Assembly (NCBI RefSeq): GCF_003350545.1 | Contig: NZ_QQBA01000009.1 | Coordinates: forward strand, 83,615-147,614 | Origin: Flavobacterium glaciei | Lineage (GTDB): Bacteria; Bacteroidota; Bacteroidia; Flavobacteriales; Flavobacteriaceae | Reading direction: 5' to 3' | DNA length: 64,000 nucleotides | Shown: positions 38,327-46,756 of the stretch, one piece after another | How the letters are laid out: the number at the start of each line of letters is the position of its first letter | Numbering within the stretch: position 1 is the stretch's first letter | The notes under the pieces: generated by a model | The model's input: only the letters and a program-made list of their open reading frames with translations | Told to the model about the DNA's origin: nothing | Databases searched by the model: none | Position numbers and translations under genes: made by a program

Positions 38327-39196
38327 ATGATACAATCATCAGAATTAATATTAAATCCGGACGGTAGCGTATACCATTTAAATTTAAAACCCGAACATAT
38401 TGCACACGATATCATCTTTGTGGGAGATCAAAATCGTGTAGAGAAAATCACTCAGTTTTTTGACAGCATCGAATTTTCTACCCAAAAAAGAGAATTCAAG
38501 ACTCAAACTGGAGTTTTCAAAGGGAAACGTATTACGGTAATGTCCACAGGAATTGGTCCTGACAATATTGATATCGTCATCAACGAACTAGATGCTTTAG
38601 TTAATATTGATTTAAAAACCCGTCAACCAAAACAACAATTGACTTCATTAAATATCATCCGAATAGGAACTTCGGGGTCTTTGCAAGCGGATATACCAGT
38701 AGATAGTTTTGTAATGTCAAAATTTGGGTTAGGGCTAGACAATATGCTTCGCTCCTATTTGATTGATGAAGTTTCAAATTTGGAAATAGAAGATGCTTTT
38801 GTAAAACACACTAATTGGGATGCAAGAAAAGGAAAACCATACGTTATAGCTTGTTCAGAAAAATTAGAGAAAATAATTGAGAGCGACAAAATGCATAAAG
38901 GAATTACCGCAACTGCAGGTGGTTTTTATGGACCACAAGGTCGTGTTTTACGTTTGAATATTCAAGATGAAGCATTAAATGCTAAAATGGATGATTTTGA
39001 ATTTGGCGACAACCAAATCACAAACTTAGAGATGGAAACCGCAGCAATTTATGGACTTTCAGCACTTTTAGGACACAATGCATTATCACTTAACGCTATT
39101 ATTGCCAATCGTGCTTCGGGAAATTTTAGTGAAGATCCGTACAAAGCCGTTGATGAATTGATTGCGTATACATTAGATAAGTTAGCGAATCAATAG
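38327..39196 (+). CDS. Nucleoside phosphorylase
   Basis: The 289-residue protein has the PNP/UDP phosphorylase fold signature: FVGDQNRVEKI near residue 31, VMSTGIGPDNIDIVINEL near residue 74, RIGTSGSL near residue 112, and NLEMETAAIYGLSALLGH near residue 228, which holds the ribose-binding Met-Glu. It cleaves a nucleoside with phosphate; the uridine or purine specificity is not clear. The 68-bp upstream gap carries a degenerate CAGTCTCAG filler. Confidence 0.88.
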   Translation: MIQSSELILNPDGSVYHLNLKPEHIAHDIIFVGDQNRVEKITQFFDSIEFSTQKREFKTQTGVFKGKRITVMSTGIGPDNIDIVINELDALVNIDLKTRQPKQQLTSLNIIRIGTSGSLQADIPVDSFVMSKFGLGLDNMLRSYLIDEVSNLEIEDAFVKHTNWDARKGKPYVIACSEKLEKIIESDKMHKGITATAGGFYGPQGRVLRLNIQDEALNAKMDDFEFGDNQITNLEMETAAIYGLSALLGHNALSLNAIIANRASGNFSEDPYKAVDELIAYTLDKLANQ

Positions 39197-39216
39197 TAGA
39201 AAATTCATCTTTTTTT

Positions 39217-39296
39217 GGAGCTATTTCCTGCTGTACACTGCAATCTATTCCGCCGAACCCCGGCGCAATAGGATTTACGTTACCATCAGGGCTAAA
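39217..39296. repeat. Dispersed palindromic element, copy 2
   Basis: GGAGCTATTTCCTGCT at the left and CCATCAGGGCTAAA at the right match the copy at 8339-8420. The centre is a different stem here (AATCTATTCCGCCG paired with CGGCGCAATAGGATT). It lies 20 bp after the phosphorylase stop. Confidence 0.78.
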
Positions 39297-39323
39297 TCGG
39301 GAACCATTAAATTTTAGTAAAAC

Positions 39324-39851
39324 ATGAATCTTATTTTAGAAACCGGCAGATTAATTTTAAGAGAAATGAAAATTTCTGATGCCGAAGCTTTATTTGAAAT
39401 GGATAGCAATCCTAAAGTTCATCAATATCTTTGGAACAAACCATTAACGGATATTAGCGAAGTACATGCGTATATCAAATCTGTTAGAGAGCAGTATGTT
39501 CAAAATAAAATTGGACGATTTGTTGTTATTTTGAAAGAAACTAATGAATTAATTGGTTGGGCTGGATTAAAATACAACACCGAAATGGTCAATAATAAAA
39601 TTAATTTCTACGATATTGGCTATCGGTTGAACGAGAAATTCTGGGGAAAAGGATATGCTAGTGAAGCTAGTTTTGCATGGCTGGATTATGGTTTTAATGT
39701 AATGAAAGTTGAAATAATGGAAGCCGCAGCACACACGGAAAATATCGCTTCAAACAAAATATTACAAAATATTGGACTTAAAATGACCGATACATATTTA
39801 GAAAACGATGTATCATGGAATTGGTACGAATTAAAAAATCCCAACTTATAA
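39324..39851 (+). CDS. GNAT-family N-acetyltransferase (RimJ/RimL type)
   Basis: A 175-residue protein starting LILETGRLILREMKISDAEALFEM, the usual RimJ-like N-terminus. The acetyl-CoA motif is GYRLNEKFWGKGYASEASFAWLDYGF near residue 97, with the Gly-Lys-Gly-Tyr loop. The target is unknown. Its stop overlaps the next start (TAATG), so it is translationally coupled to the substrate-binding-like gene. Confidence 0.88.
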   Translation: MNLILETGRLILREMKISDAEALFEMDSNPKVHQYLWNKPLTDISEVHAYIKSVREQYVQNKIGRFVVILKETNELIGWAGLKYNTEMVNNKINFYDIGYRLNEKFWGKGYASEASFAWLDYGFNVMKVEIMEAAAHTENIASNKILQNIGLKMTDTYLENDVSWNWYELKNPNL

Positions 39852-40702
39852 TGACTACAATAAAAATAGCTGGAGTACCAGAACATTTCAACCTTCCTTG
39901 GCATTTAGCCATAGAAAATGGTGATTTCGAAAAAGAAAATATAGATTTACAATGGACTGACGTTCCCGAAGGAACCGGAAAAATGTGCCAAATGCTTCGT
40001 GCTGGAGAAGCTGATATTGCCGTAATCCTAACCGAAGGTATCGTAAAAGATATCGTTGCAGGAAACCCAAGCAAAATTGTTCAAGTATATGTAGAAAGTC
40101 CTTTAATTTGGGGGATTCATGTAGCAGCAAAATCAAATTATAAGACATTAGCTGATTTAGAAAACAAAAAAGTTGCTATTTCCAGATTGGGTTCTGGTTC
40201 GCAATTAATGGCATATGTTAATGCGGATAATGAAGGATGGAAAACTGATTCTCTTCAATTTGAGATTGTAAATACTATAGATGGTGCAGTTGAAGCCTTG
40301 ACAAACGGTACCGCTGATTATTTTATGTGGGAGCGTTTTATGACTAAACCCTTAGTCGATAAAGGAATTTTTAGACGAATTGCAGATTGCCCAACCCCAT
40401 GGCCTTGCTTTGTTATTGCAGTTAGAGAGGAAGTATTGAAAAATGATTCAGTACTAATTTCGAAAATTCTAAAAATCATTAATCAAACTACAGAGGATTT
40501 TAAAGATATTCCAAGTATTGACAAAACGCTGGCTTTAAACTTCCATCAAAAAGTTGAAGATATTCAAGAATGGCTATCATTAACGCATTGGTCGCAAAAG
40601 CCATTATCCGCTAAAATGTTAAACAAAGTTCAAAATCAACTTTTTCAACTTAAAATTATCGATAAAAAAGGTACTTTTGAGGATATTGTAAAAATAGTCT
40701 AG
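39851..40702 (+). CDS. Periplasmic-binding-protein-fold (NMT1/SsuA-like) protein lacking a signal peptide
   Basis: The start is the ATG at 39851, overlapping the GNAT stop by one base (283 residues). The fold is that of type 2 substrate-binding proteins: KIAGVPEHFNLPWHLAIENGDFEKENIDL at the start, MLRAGEADIAVILTEG, and LADLENKKVAISRLGSGSQLM. No signal sequence or lipobox is present, so the protein appears cytoplasmic, and no ABC permease or ATPase is nearby. It may be a ligand-binding or Thi5-like enzyme rather than a transporter component. Confidence 0.75.
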   Translation: MTTIKIAGVPEHFNLPWHLAIENGDFEKENIDLQWTDVPEGTGKMCQMLRAGEADIAVILTEGIVKDIVAGNPSKIVQVYVESPLIWGIHVAAKSNYKTLADLENKKVAISRLGSGSQLMAYVNADNEGWKTDSLQFEIVNTIDGAVEALTNGTADYFMWERFMTKPLVDKGIFRRIADCPTPWPCFVIAVREEVLKNDSVLISKILKIINQTTEDFKDIPSIDKTLALNFHQKVEDIQEWLSLTHWSQKPLSAKMLNKVQNQLFQLKIIDKKGTFEDIVKIV

Positions 40703-40723
40703 AGTACTGTTTTTATTTTTACT

Positions 40724-41656
40724 ATGATAAAAATAAAAGAAATTAATTTTCAGGGTATTAAACAACGATTCCAGGTCAAAAAACCTTGGGATGACGTTAT
40801 TATTTTTATCCTGAATATATTAATTGCTATTCCATTATTTATTATAGTTCATCAAAATTTAATTAACCCAAACTGGTTTTTAAATATTGACAGAGTCGTT
40901 CTTTTTTTAGTGATGATTGTAATTATTCAAATCATCCTTAGATTATTAAGAACAATTATCCTCTTTTGTACTATTCTTTATTTATTGGTTTTGATTTACG
41001 GTTCTACTATAGGAAACTATGGTTTTAACAGCGTTTTTGAAGATTATAATTCAATTTTGTATACGATGTCAGATAATCCATATCCACAAGATATCATCAT
41101 TGCAAAACTGCTTCCGTTTCCCAATAAATCAAAAATAATCAATGCTATAGAATATCAAAATCCTAAAATCAGAAATTTTGCTATTATGGCTACTTCTAAA
41201 CATTTTAAGGATGTTAAAGGATATTCTGATTACAGAACCATCATACAATGTTTTGCCGTTTTTAAGGAAATAAATTATCGATGGAACTATGTAAGCGACC
41301 CAAAAGCGCGTGATTATATCGCTACAGCGACAGAATCACTGCTTTATTTATCTGGAGATTGTGATGATCATTCGATACTCATGGCAGCTGCAATCAAGTC
41401 TATTGGAGGTACTCCCCGATTAATTCATACCACTGGACATATTTATCCCGAAATACTGATAGGCACTCTAACTGATTTAGAAAAAGTCAATTTTCTGATT
41501 AAGAATGTACTATTTGTAAATGAAAGCAATAAACAAAAACTTCATTATCACGTAGACGAGCGCGGACAAATCTGGATGAATCTGGATTATACAGCTAAAT
41601 ACCCTGGTGGGCCTTTTATGTCTGAAGAAATTCTTGGTGCTTTGACACTGGATTGA
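40724..41656 (+). CDS. Transglutaminase-like membrane protein
   Basis: A 310-residue protein. Residues 25-100 form three hydrophobic helices; the C-terminal half carries a transglutaminase-like core with the presumed triad Cys in SGDCDDHSIL, His in TTGHIYPE and Asp in MNLDYTA. This superfamily includes proteases and cross-linking enzymes, and the topology puts the domain on one membrane face. It begins 22 bp after the previous gene, so it may be the third gene of the GNAT operon. Confidence 0.78.
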   Translation: MIKIKEINFQGIKQRFQVKKPWDDVIIFILNILIAIPLFIIVHQNLINPNWFLNIDRVVLFLVMIVIIQIILRLLRTIILFCTILYLLVLIYGSTIGNYGFNSVFEDYNSILYTMSDNPYPQDIIIAKLLPFPNKSKIINAIEYQNPKIRNFAIMATSKHFKDVKGYSDYRTIIQCFAVFKEINYRWNYVSDPKARDYIATATESLLYLSGDCDDHSILMAAAIKSIGGTPRLIHTTGHIYPEILIGTLTDLEKVNFLIKNVLFVNESNKQKLHYHVDERGQIWMNLDYTAKYPGGPFMSEEILGALTLD

Positions 41657-41984
41657 TGAAACTTAAAAAAATACTCCTCAGAATACGAATGCTTATCTAA
41701 ATTCAAAACGTTTCAGGTTCAAACTATTTTAAGTAATTGAACATTGCCAAAATGGTTATAGATTTATAATGATTAATTAATTTTAACAAGTAAAAACGCA
41801 CTATTTTAATTATTTTTACAATTTTATATCAATAAGCAAATCACAATTTTAAAAACGACAATTATATTTATATTTATAACTTTTAATGAAACTATATTTT
41901 GAATTTAACTAGACCTTACTTTTATTAATAAAGTCTTTAAACCAGTAAATGAAAAAAAAATTAGGAAACAGATAATTTAAAAAT
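41657..41984. other. AT-rich intergenic region
   Basis: 328 bp with very low GC. I see no gene, hairpin with U-tract, or recognisable repeat. Confidence 0.5.
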
Positions 41985-42275
41985 ATGGATATTAAATCGA
42001 ATATTTGGAATGTGTTGAGTTGGCTATTTGGGATAGTTGTATTAGCAATTGGATTTCTAAATTCTTTTTGGGGAAATGATTTAGGTTTTGGTATTTTCCT
42101 CATTCTACTTTCATTGGTTTATTTCCCACCATCACATTTTACTTTTAAGAAAATAACAGGATTTTCAATTCACCTTGTACTAAAAATTATGTTGGTTATT
42201 TTTATTATTTGGGCCGCGTTAGGTGTTGGAGAATTATTCAATAAAATCAAATTAATGATGATAGATTTAGGATAA
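41985..42275 (+). CDS. Small membrane protein, 96 aa
   Basis: Starts MDIKSNIWNVLSWLFGIVVL and has three predicted membrane helices (about residues 8-26, 33-48 and 60-82). I do not recognise the family; it resembles small membrane proteins of unknown function. The neighbouring gaps are long and non-coding, so it appears to be an isolated gene. Confidence 0.6.
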   Translation: MDIKSNIWNVLSWLFGIVVLAIGFLNSFWGNDLGFGIFLILLSLVYFPPSHFTFKKITGFSIHLVLKIMLVIFIIWAALGVGELFNKIKLMMIDLG

Positions 42276-42704
42276 ATTACAAAAATCATAAATATGAGAA
42301 ATACAAAACTCCATAAACAGTAATGGACTTTATATGATTGATAAACAATGTTTAAGGAATTGTTCTTTAGTGATTAATACATATATAACTGGCTTATTTA
42401 AATTTTGAATTATACTTTTTGGGTTTAAAAAAGTTTAAAAGATTATTTTAATTTTAATTACTTTCATAGGACTATTTGAAATGCTGTACCAAGCAGAAAT
42501 TCGTTCTGCAATATTCTTATTCTTGCTTTTAAAAATAAACAATGACTACAATTTATGTTGTTTATTTTATGAAAAATATATTAAGTCCAACAGGAATAGT
42601 AAATGAATTATGCAACATTTAGATAGAATTGTGTAACAAATTTTACAGTTAAAAAAAGATATTTGCGTTTAAAACTTTTATCCCTTATCTTTTAAATCCA
42701 AAAA
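42276..42704. other. AT-rich intergenic region before the kinase gene
   Basis: 429 bp without a supported gene. At 42661-42692, TTTG, 20 nt, then TATCTTTT resembles a Bacteroidetes promoter (last base of the minus-7 element differs) and would start transcription just before the kinase gene. Confidence 0.4.
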
Positions 42705-43892
42705 ATGTCAACATCACAAACTAAGAAAGTTCTTAAAGAACAATACGTTCCTACAGCAGAATTTTATAGCCAAATAATTGATAGTTTGGAGGAATATTCC
42801 ATTTTTACAGTTGATACAGATTTAAATATTAACAGTTGGAATTCCGGGGCCACAAATATATTTCAATATGAAACAGATGAAATTATAGGGAAGCCCTTTG
42901 AAACCATTTTTACAAAAGAAGATAAAAAAGCTGGAATTCCACAAATCGAAATTGATCTTGCAAGACAAACAGGAAGATCAACGGATATAAGATGGCATGT
43001 ATGTAGGGACGGAAAAACATTTTTTGCAGACGGATTAGTATTTCCGTTGAAAGACGAGGACGATGATATTATAGGATTTGTTAAAATATTGCGCGATATC
43101 ACTGCCCAAAAAAAATCAGAAGACGAAATAAAAAAATATGCAAAAGAGCTGGAAGAACTCAATGCACATAAGGAAAATGTACTCGCAATTTTGTCTCATG
43201 ATTTAAGAAGTCCACTTGCAGGTATTATTCAGGGAGCTCAATACTTAGAAGCTAATTTCGACACGATAAAACCTGCTTTAGCAAAAGAATTGTTGAAAGA
43301 ATTTCATCTAGCTACGATAAACGAACTCAATATGTTAGATTATCTAGTTGAATGGACAAGGATAAAGTATGCTGCAGAAGCATTTGTTCCCACTAAAATA
43401 GAACTAGTGCATTATGTACAAAAAGTTTTTGATTCATTAAAAGAGACCGCATCAATCAATACCATAAATCTTCACAGTGAAATAGAAGAAAATTGCAATG
43501 TGTTTGCCGATGAGAAAATGTTGCTTTCTATTTTGCAAAATATAGTTTCGAATGCGATTAAACATTCGCATAACGGAGGCAAAATTACCCTTTCAGCTAA
43601 GCAGAGTGATGATATGATGATTATAGTGATCAAAGATTCAGGAAAGGGGATGTCAAAAGAAATAATGGATAAACTTTTTGCTCCGCAAGTTAAATCTCTT
43701 TCTAAAGCAGTTGAAGAAAATAAAGGAGCCGGCATTGGATTATTGCTGGTAAAAGGATTTTTAGAAAAAAATAATGGTAAAATATGGGTCGAAAGTGAAG
43801 AAGGCAATGGATCTACTTTTTACTTTACCTTACCCATCAATGAACCTGATAATAGTAAAGATATTTTTGAAGAAACAGCGACTGTATTGTAA
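42705..43892 (+). CDS. PAS-domain sensor histidine kinase
   Basis: A 395-residue cytoplasmic-looking kinase without membrane helices. It has a PAS domain at residues 24-135 (NINSWNSGATNIFQYETDEIIGKPFE), a coiled linker, a HisKA helix with phospho-acceptor His165 in AILSHDLRSPLAG, and a HATPase_c domain: N box IVSNAIKHSHNGG, G1 DSGKGMSKE, G2 GAGIGLLLVKGF. No response regulator gene is adjacent, so it is an orphan kinase. The PAS ligand is unknown. Confidence 0.92.
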   Translation: MSTSQTKKVLKEQYVPTAEFYSQIIDSLEEYSIFTVDTDLNINSWNSGATNIFQYETDEIIGKPFETIFTKEDKKAGIPQIEIDLARQTGRSTDIRWHVCRDGKTFFADGLVFPLKDEDDDIIGFVKILRDITAQKKSEDEIKKYAKELEELNAHKENVLAILSHDLRSPLAGIIQGAQYLEANFDTIKPALAKELLKEFHLATINELNMLDYLVEWTRIKYAAEAFVPTKIELVHYVQKVFDSLKETASINTINLHSEIEENCNVFADEKMLLSILQNIVSNAIKHSHNGGKITLSAKQSDDMMIIVIKDSGKGMSKEIMDKLFAPQVKSLSKAVEENKGAGIGLLLVKGFLEKNNGKIWVESEEGNGSTFYFTLPINEPDNSKDIFEETATVL

Positions 43893-44381
43893 AACAGTAT
43901 GAATTCTAATTCCAGAAAATAATACTACATTGTGTTCCTCCACAACTGAAGGAAATAATTCAAAACACTGATAAACTTTATCAATCACTGAGTTGTAAAC
44001 ATATATCATTCCTGGGAATTTTAACGTATCAAAAATCTTATTCAAAGATCTTTTGATGTTTTTTCGCTTTTATAAACCATGCAAAGCTTTTTGCAAACCA
44101 TTTTTTTAACATTTGCATGAAAATTAAAAAAAATAGCATTTAGCAATCCTTTTTATTCTAATTTGAAAAAAGTAATTTTGTGTTGTTATTCTATTGTCTT
44201 AAAATCAGATAAATTTTATAAGCAATAAAAAGCTGAAAATGAATATTTCTTATGTTCGATTTCCTTGAATTACCTATGAACATAATCAATAGTTTAGTTT
44301 TTAATACGGCATCAACTTTACCTGCTCCGTTTTTTAGTAAGGATATTATTTGTTGAATTATAATTAACAAGAAGTAAAAAA
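43893..44381. other. Long gap between kinase and monooxygenase genes
   Basis: 489 bp. On the minus strand, 43915-44040 reads as a protein-like stretch (KFPGMIYVYNSVIDKVYQC) without a good start, possibly a gene relic. The rest shows no supported gene, terminator or repeat. Confidence 0.35.
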
Positions 44382-45833
44382 TTGGAAAATAAAAAAGGAA
44401 GTTGGACCATGTGCTTAGAGTGTCAAGGACGAGGAAAGAAAAGTCGGGGGCTAACCAAAAAAGCACGACTCCAATACCAGCTGAAATTAGACAACTTTAA
44501 TAAAACTAATAGCGAAGAAGCTGCTCCAACTCCTCCTAAGGGACACCTTCACTCCTGCTTGAAATGTTCTGGATTAGGTTTAATTCCAGCTATAAATCCT
44601 CCAGCAGCTGATACAGAAAACTACCCACACCTTGCTATTATTGGTGGTGGTATTGGCGGAGTAGCTCTGGCTGTAGCTTGTTTGCATCGCGGAATTCCTT
44701 TTACCCTTTATGAGCGAGATGATAATTTCGAAGCTAGATCACAAGGATACGGACTTACATTACAACAAGCCAGTAAAGCTATTGAAGGATTGGGTATAAT
44801 ATCATTACAAGAAGGGATAATTTCAACAAGACATTTAGTTCATACTACTGATGGAAAAGTTATTGGCGAATGGGGAATTAGAAAGTGGATTCAATCAGAA
44901 TCGAAAAATTTTCAAAAACGAACTAATATCCATATCGCTCGACAATCTCTGCGATTATCATTACTGCAACAACTTGGTGGACCTGAAATGATACATTGGG
45001 GACACCAATTAGTAAGTTTTAAAGAATGTGAAGACAAAGGTGTCAATCTAAGTTTTAAAGTGAATGGGGAAATCAAGAATACAAAAGCGGATCTCATTGT
45101 AGGAGCTGATGGAATTCGCAGTTCAGTGCGCAGATTACTAATTGGTGAAGAAACAACCCCGTTACGTTACCTTGGCTGCATTGTGATATTGGGCATCTGT
45201 CCTTTAAAAGCACTCGAAAAACTTAATAGTCCTTTACTGGATTCAGCAACTGTATTTCAAACTGCTAATGGTAACGAACGAATCTATATTATGCCTTATG
45301 ATTCAGGCTCTGTGATGTGGCAATTGAGCTTCCCAATGTTAGAAGATGATGCCAAGGCGTTAAGTTTGCAAGGTCCTAAAGCACTCAAGGAAGAAGCGCG
45401 TAATAGAACTTTGTGGCACAATCCAATCCCTCAGATTTTAGAAGCGACCCTAGAAGCTCAGATTTCTGGTTATCCAGTCTATGACCGGGAATTACTCGAG
45501 TCAAAACTGTTAGCAAAAGGACAACAAGTAACGTTGATAGGAGATGCAGCACACCCTATGAGTCCATTCAAAGGACAAGGTGCAAATCAAGCATTGCTAG
45601 ATGCACTATCATTGGCTCGCGTAATCACAAGAGGTTGTAGGCCTTTGTCTCAATGGAGAAAAGCTGGAATAAGAGAAAGCGTATTAACTGAGTTTGAAAC
45701 CGAAATGTTAGAACGCAGTGCTACTAAAGTGAATGACTCTGCTGCTGCAGCACAGTTTTTACATTCTGAAATTGTGCTTTATGAAGGTGATGAGCCAAGG
45801 GGAAGATGCTTGAAGAGTAATGATAGAGCATAA
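44382..45833 (+). CDS. FAD-dependent monooxygenase with cysteine-rich N-terminus
   Basis: I start at the TTG at 44382 (MENKKGSWTMCLECQGRGKK); ATG at 44409 is the alternative and would keep the cysteines. Residues 11-60 hold two CxxCxGxG-type pairs (CLECQGRG and CLKCSGLG), like a DnaJ-type zinc ribbon. The FAD domain follows: LAIIGGGIGGVALAVACL near residue 78, LIVGADGIRSSVRR, and LIGDAAHPMSPFKGQGANQAL near residue 385, typical of aromatic-ring hydroxylase-like enzymes. The zinc-like part fused to a flavoprotein monooxygenase is unusual. The substrate is unknown. A strong terminator follows. Confidence 0.85.
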   Translation: MENKKGSWTMCLECQGRGKKSRGLTKKARLQYQLKLDNFNKTNSEEAAPTPPKGHLHSCLKCSGLGLIPAINPPAADTENYPHLAIIGGGIGGVALAVACLHRGIPFTLYERDDNFEARSQGYGLTLQQASKAIEGLGIISLQEGIISTRHLVHTTDGKVIGEWGIRKWIQSESKNFQKRTNIHIARQSLRLSLLQQLGGPEMIHWGHQLVSFKECEDKGVNLSFKVNGEIKNTKADLIVGADGIRSSVRRLLIGEETTPLRYLGCIVILGICPLKALEKLNSPLLDSATVFQTANGNERIYIMPYDSGSVMWQLSFPMLEDDAKALSLQGPKALKEEARNRTLWHNPIPQILEATLEAQISGYPVYDRELLESKLLAKGQQVTLIGDAAHPMSPFKGQGANQALLDALSLARVITRGCRPLSQWRKAGIRESVLTEFETEMLERSATKVNDSAAAAQFLHSEIVLYEGDEPRGRCLKSNDRA

Positions 45834-45882
45834 TCCTGTGAATCAACTATTTTATCACTCAAGATTTTAAAAAAGACATAAA

Positions 45883-45914
45883 AAAACTCCATTATTTCTA
45901 ATGGAGTTTTCTGT
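45883..45914 (+). terminator. Intrinsic terminator after the monooxygenase gene
   Basis: AAAACTCCATTA and TAATGGAGTTTT make a perfect 12-bp stem around TTTC, followed by CTGT. The A and T ends let it work in both directions. Confidence 0.88.
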
Positions 45915-45998
45915 GGGCATTACGGAACTATTTACGAACCATTTCATGCAGGATTTAAAGAAATTGAGGTTGTCGATTTAGTAGAATATTGTACTTAA
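45912..45998 (+). pseudogene. 3' fragment of an unrecognised gene
   Basis: In one frame the sequence reads CGHYGTIYEPFHAGFKEIEV and continues VDLVEYCT before a TAA. It has protein-like composition but no start, and it lies directly after a terminator in an otherwise decayed 920-bp stretch. It may be the tail of a lost gene. I cannot name the family. Confidence 0.35.
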
Positions 45999-46179
45999 AT
46001 TAATTTGATTTAAATCCCATCAATGCTAGTTGTTAAAAAGCTTATTAATTTTTAATCTTAAGTGGACAATTTCAAACCATTTTTTAGTTGACTTGAGAAA
46101 ATACAGCATGGTGACTATTGAAATATAAATGATATGTCGTAGTTTATTATTTTTAATATTTTATTACAATTCTTTTTAA

Positions 46180-46345
46180 TTATCTATGTCGATATCCCAT
46201 CATTTTGTAGTACTTACACATATGGTCGTAAATTACCAAATCATACATTCTTTGCTTTGAGATATATTGTCGATTTATCATCATATAAATGTGCTCATTA
46301 AAAAATCTAATAGTGGGTTTTGTAATTTTCCTTTTAATAAATCAG
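46180..46345 (-). pseudogene. Frameshifted relic of a lantibiotic dehydratase C-terminal domain
   Basis: On the minus strand the region translates as GKLQNPLLDFLM, then after a one-base frame change EHIYMMINRQYISKQRMYDL and VIYDHMCKYYKMMGYRHR followed by a stop. This matches the end of the intact protein at 49438-50292 (KLQMPLLDFLSSHIHMMVNR, then KYELIIYDHLYRYYK). Only the last 50 or so residues remain, so a second LanB C-terminal gene once stood here. Confidence 0.85.
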
Positions 46346-46502
46346 TTCATAGCTTTTTTTAATTTTTCTACTTCAATTTTTCTACGTTAATTTTCCTAAA
46401 TCAAACCTACTGTATAAAGTCCTTCTTCAAAACGAATTTATTTTTTTTTAATAATAAATTTACAGTACATAATGACTTTATTCTTTTAGTAAACTATTTT
46501 TT

Positions 46503-46609
46503 TATCGAAATTCAAGAATTTCGATACTGAATTCAAGTAATTCGGACACGGAATTCCGCGAATTCAAATAACAACTGTTTGTGTAAGAATTTTTATCGCT
46601 CTAGTTTTG
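46503..46609 (+). promoter_or_regulatory. Promoter with palindromic operator (copy P1)
   Basis: A perfect inverted repeat TATCGAAATTC-AA-GAATTTCGATA spans 46503-46526. A second palindrome CGGAATTCCG lies at 46549-46558. They are followed by TTTG at 46578-46581, a 20-nt spacer and TAGTTTTG at 46602-46609. The same motifs recur at 54458-54531, 56406-56490 and 58599-58650. Confidence 0.75.
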
Positions 46610-46756
46610 GCATTAGAAAAACAAATTGGTTTTTAGTAAGACGTTACTGAAAGTAAATTTGACTTTATAAAAATGCAGTAGCTACTGTTTTAGAAGTATT
46701 AAATACTATTATTTTTCAAAAAACATTTTAAAGTATTAAAAAACTAATTTAAAAAC

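Larger units (their letters stand above)
45999..46756. other. Decayed region upstream of the lipoprotein gene
   Basis: The stretch from the monooxygenase terminator to the lipoprotein gene contains a LanB C-terminal relic (46180-46345) and a promoter with dyad (46503-46609), annotated separately. Other parts are AT-rich with no open gene. Confidence 0.6.

Noticed and set aside
44191..44466. 91-residue minus-strand frame
   Set aside because: It overlaps the start of the monooxygenase gene and shows no recognisable features.
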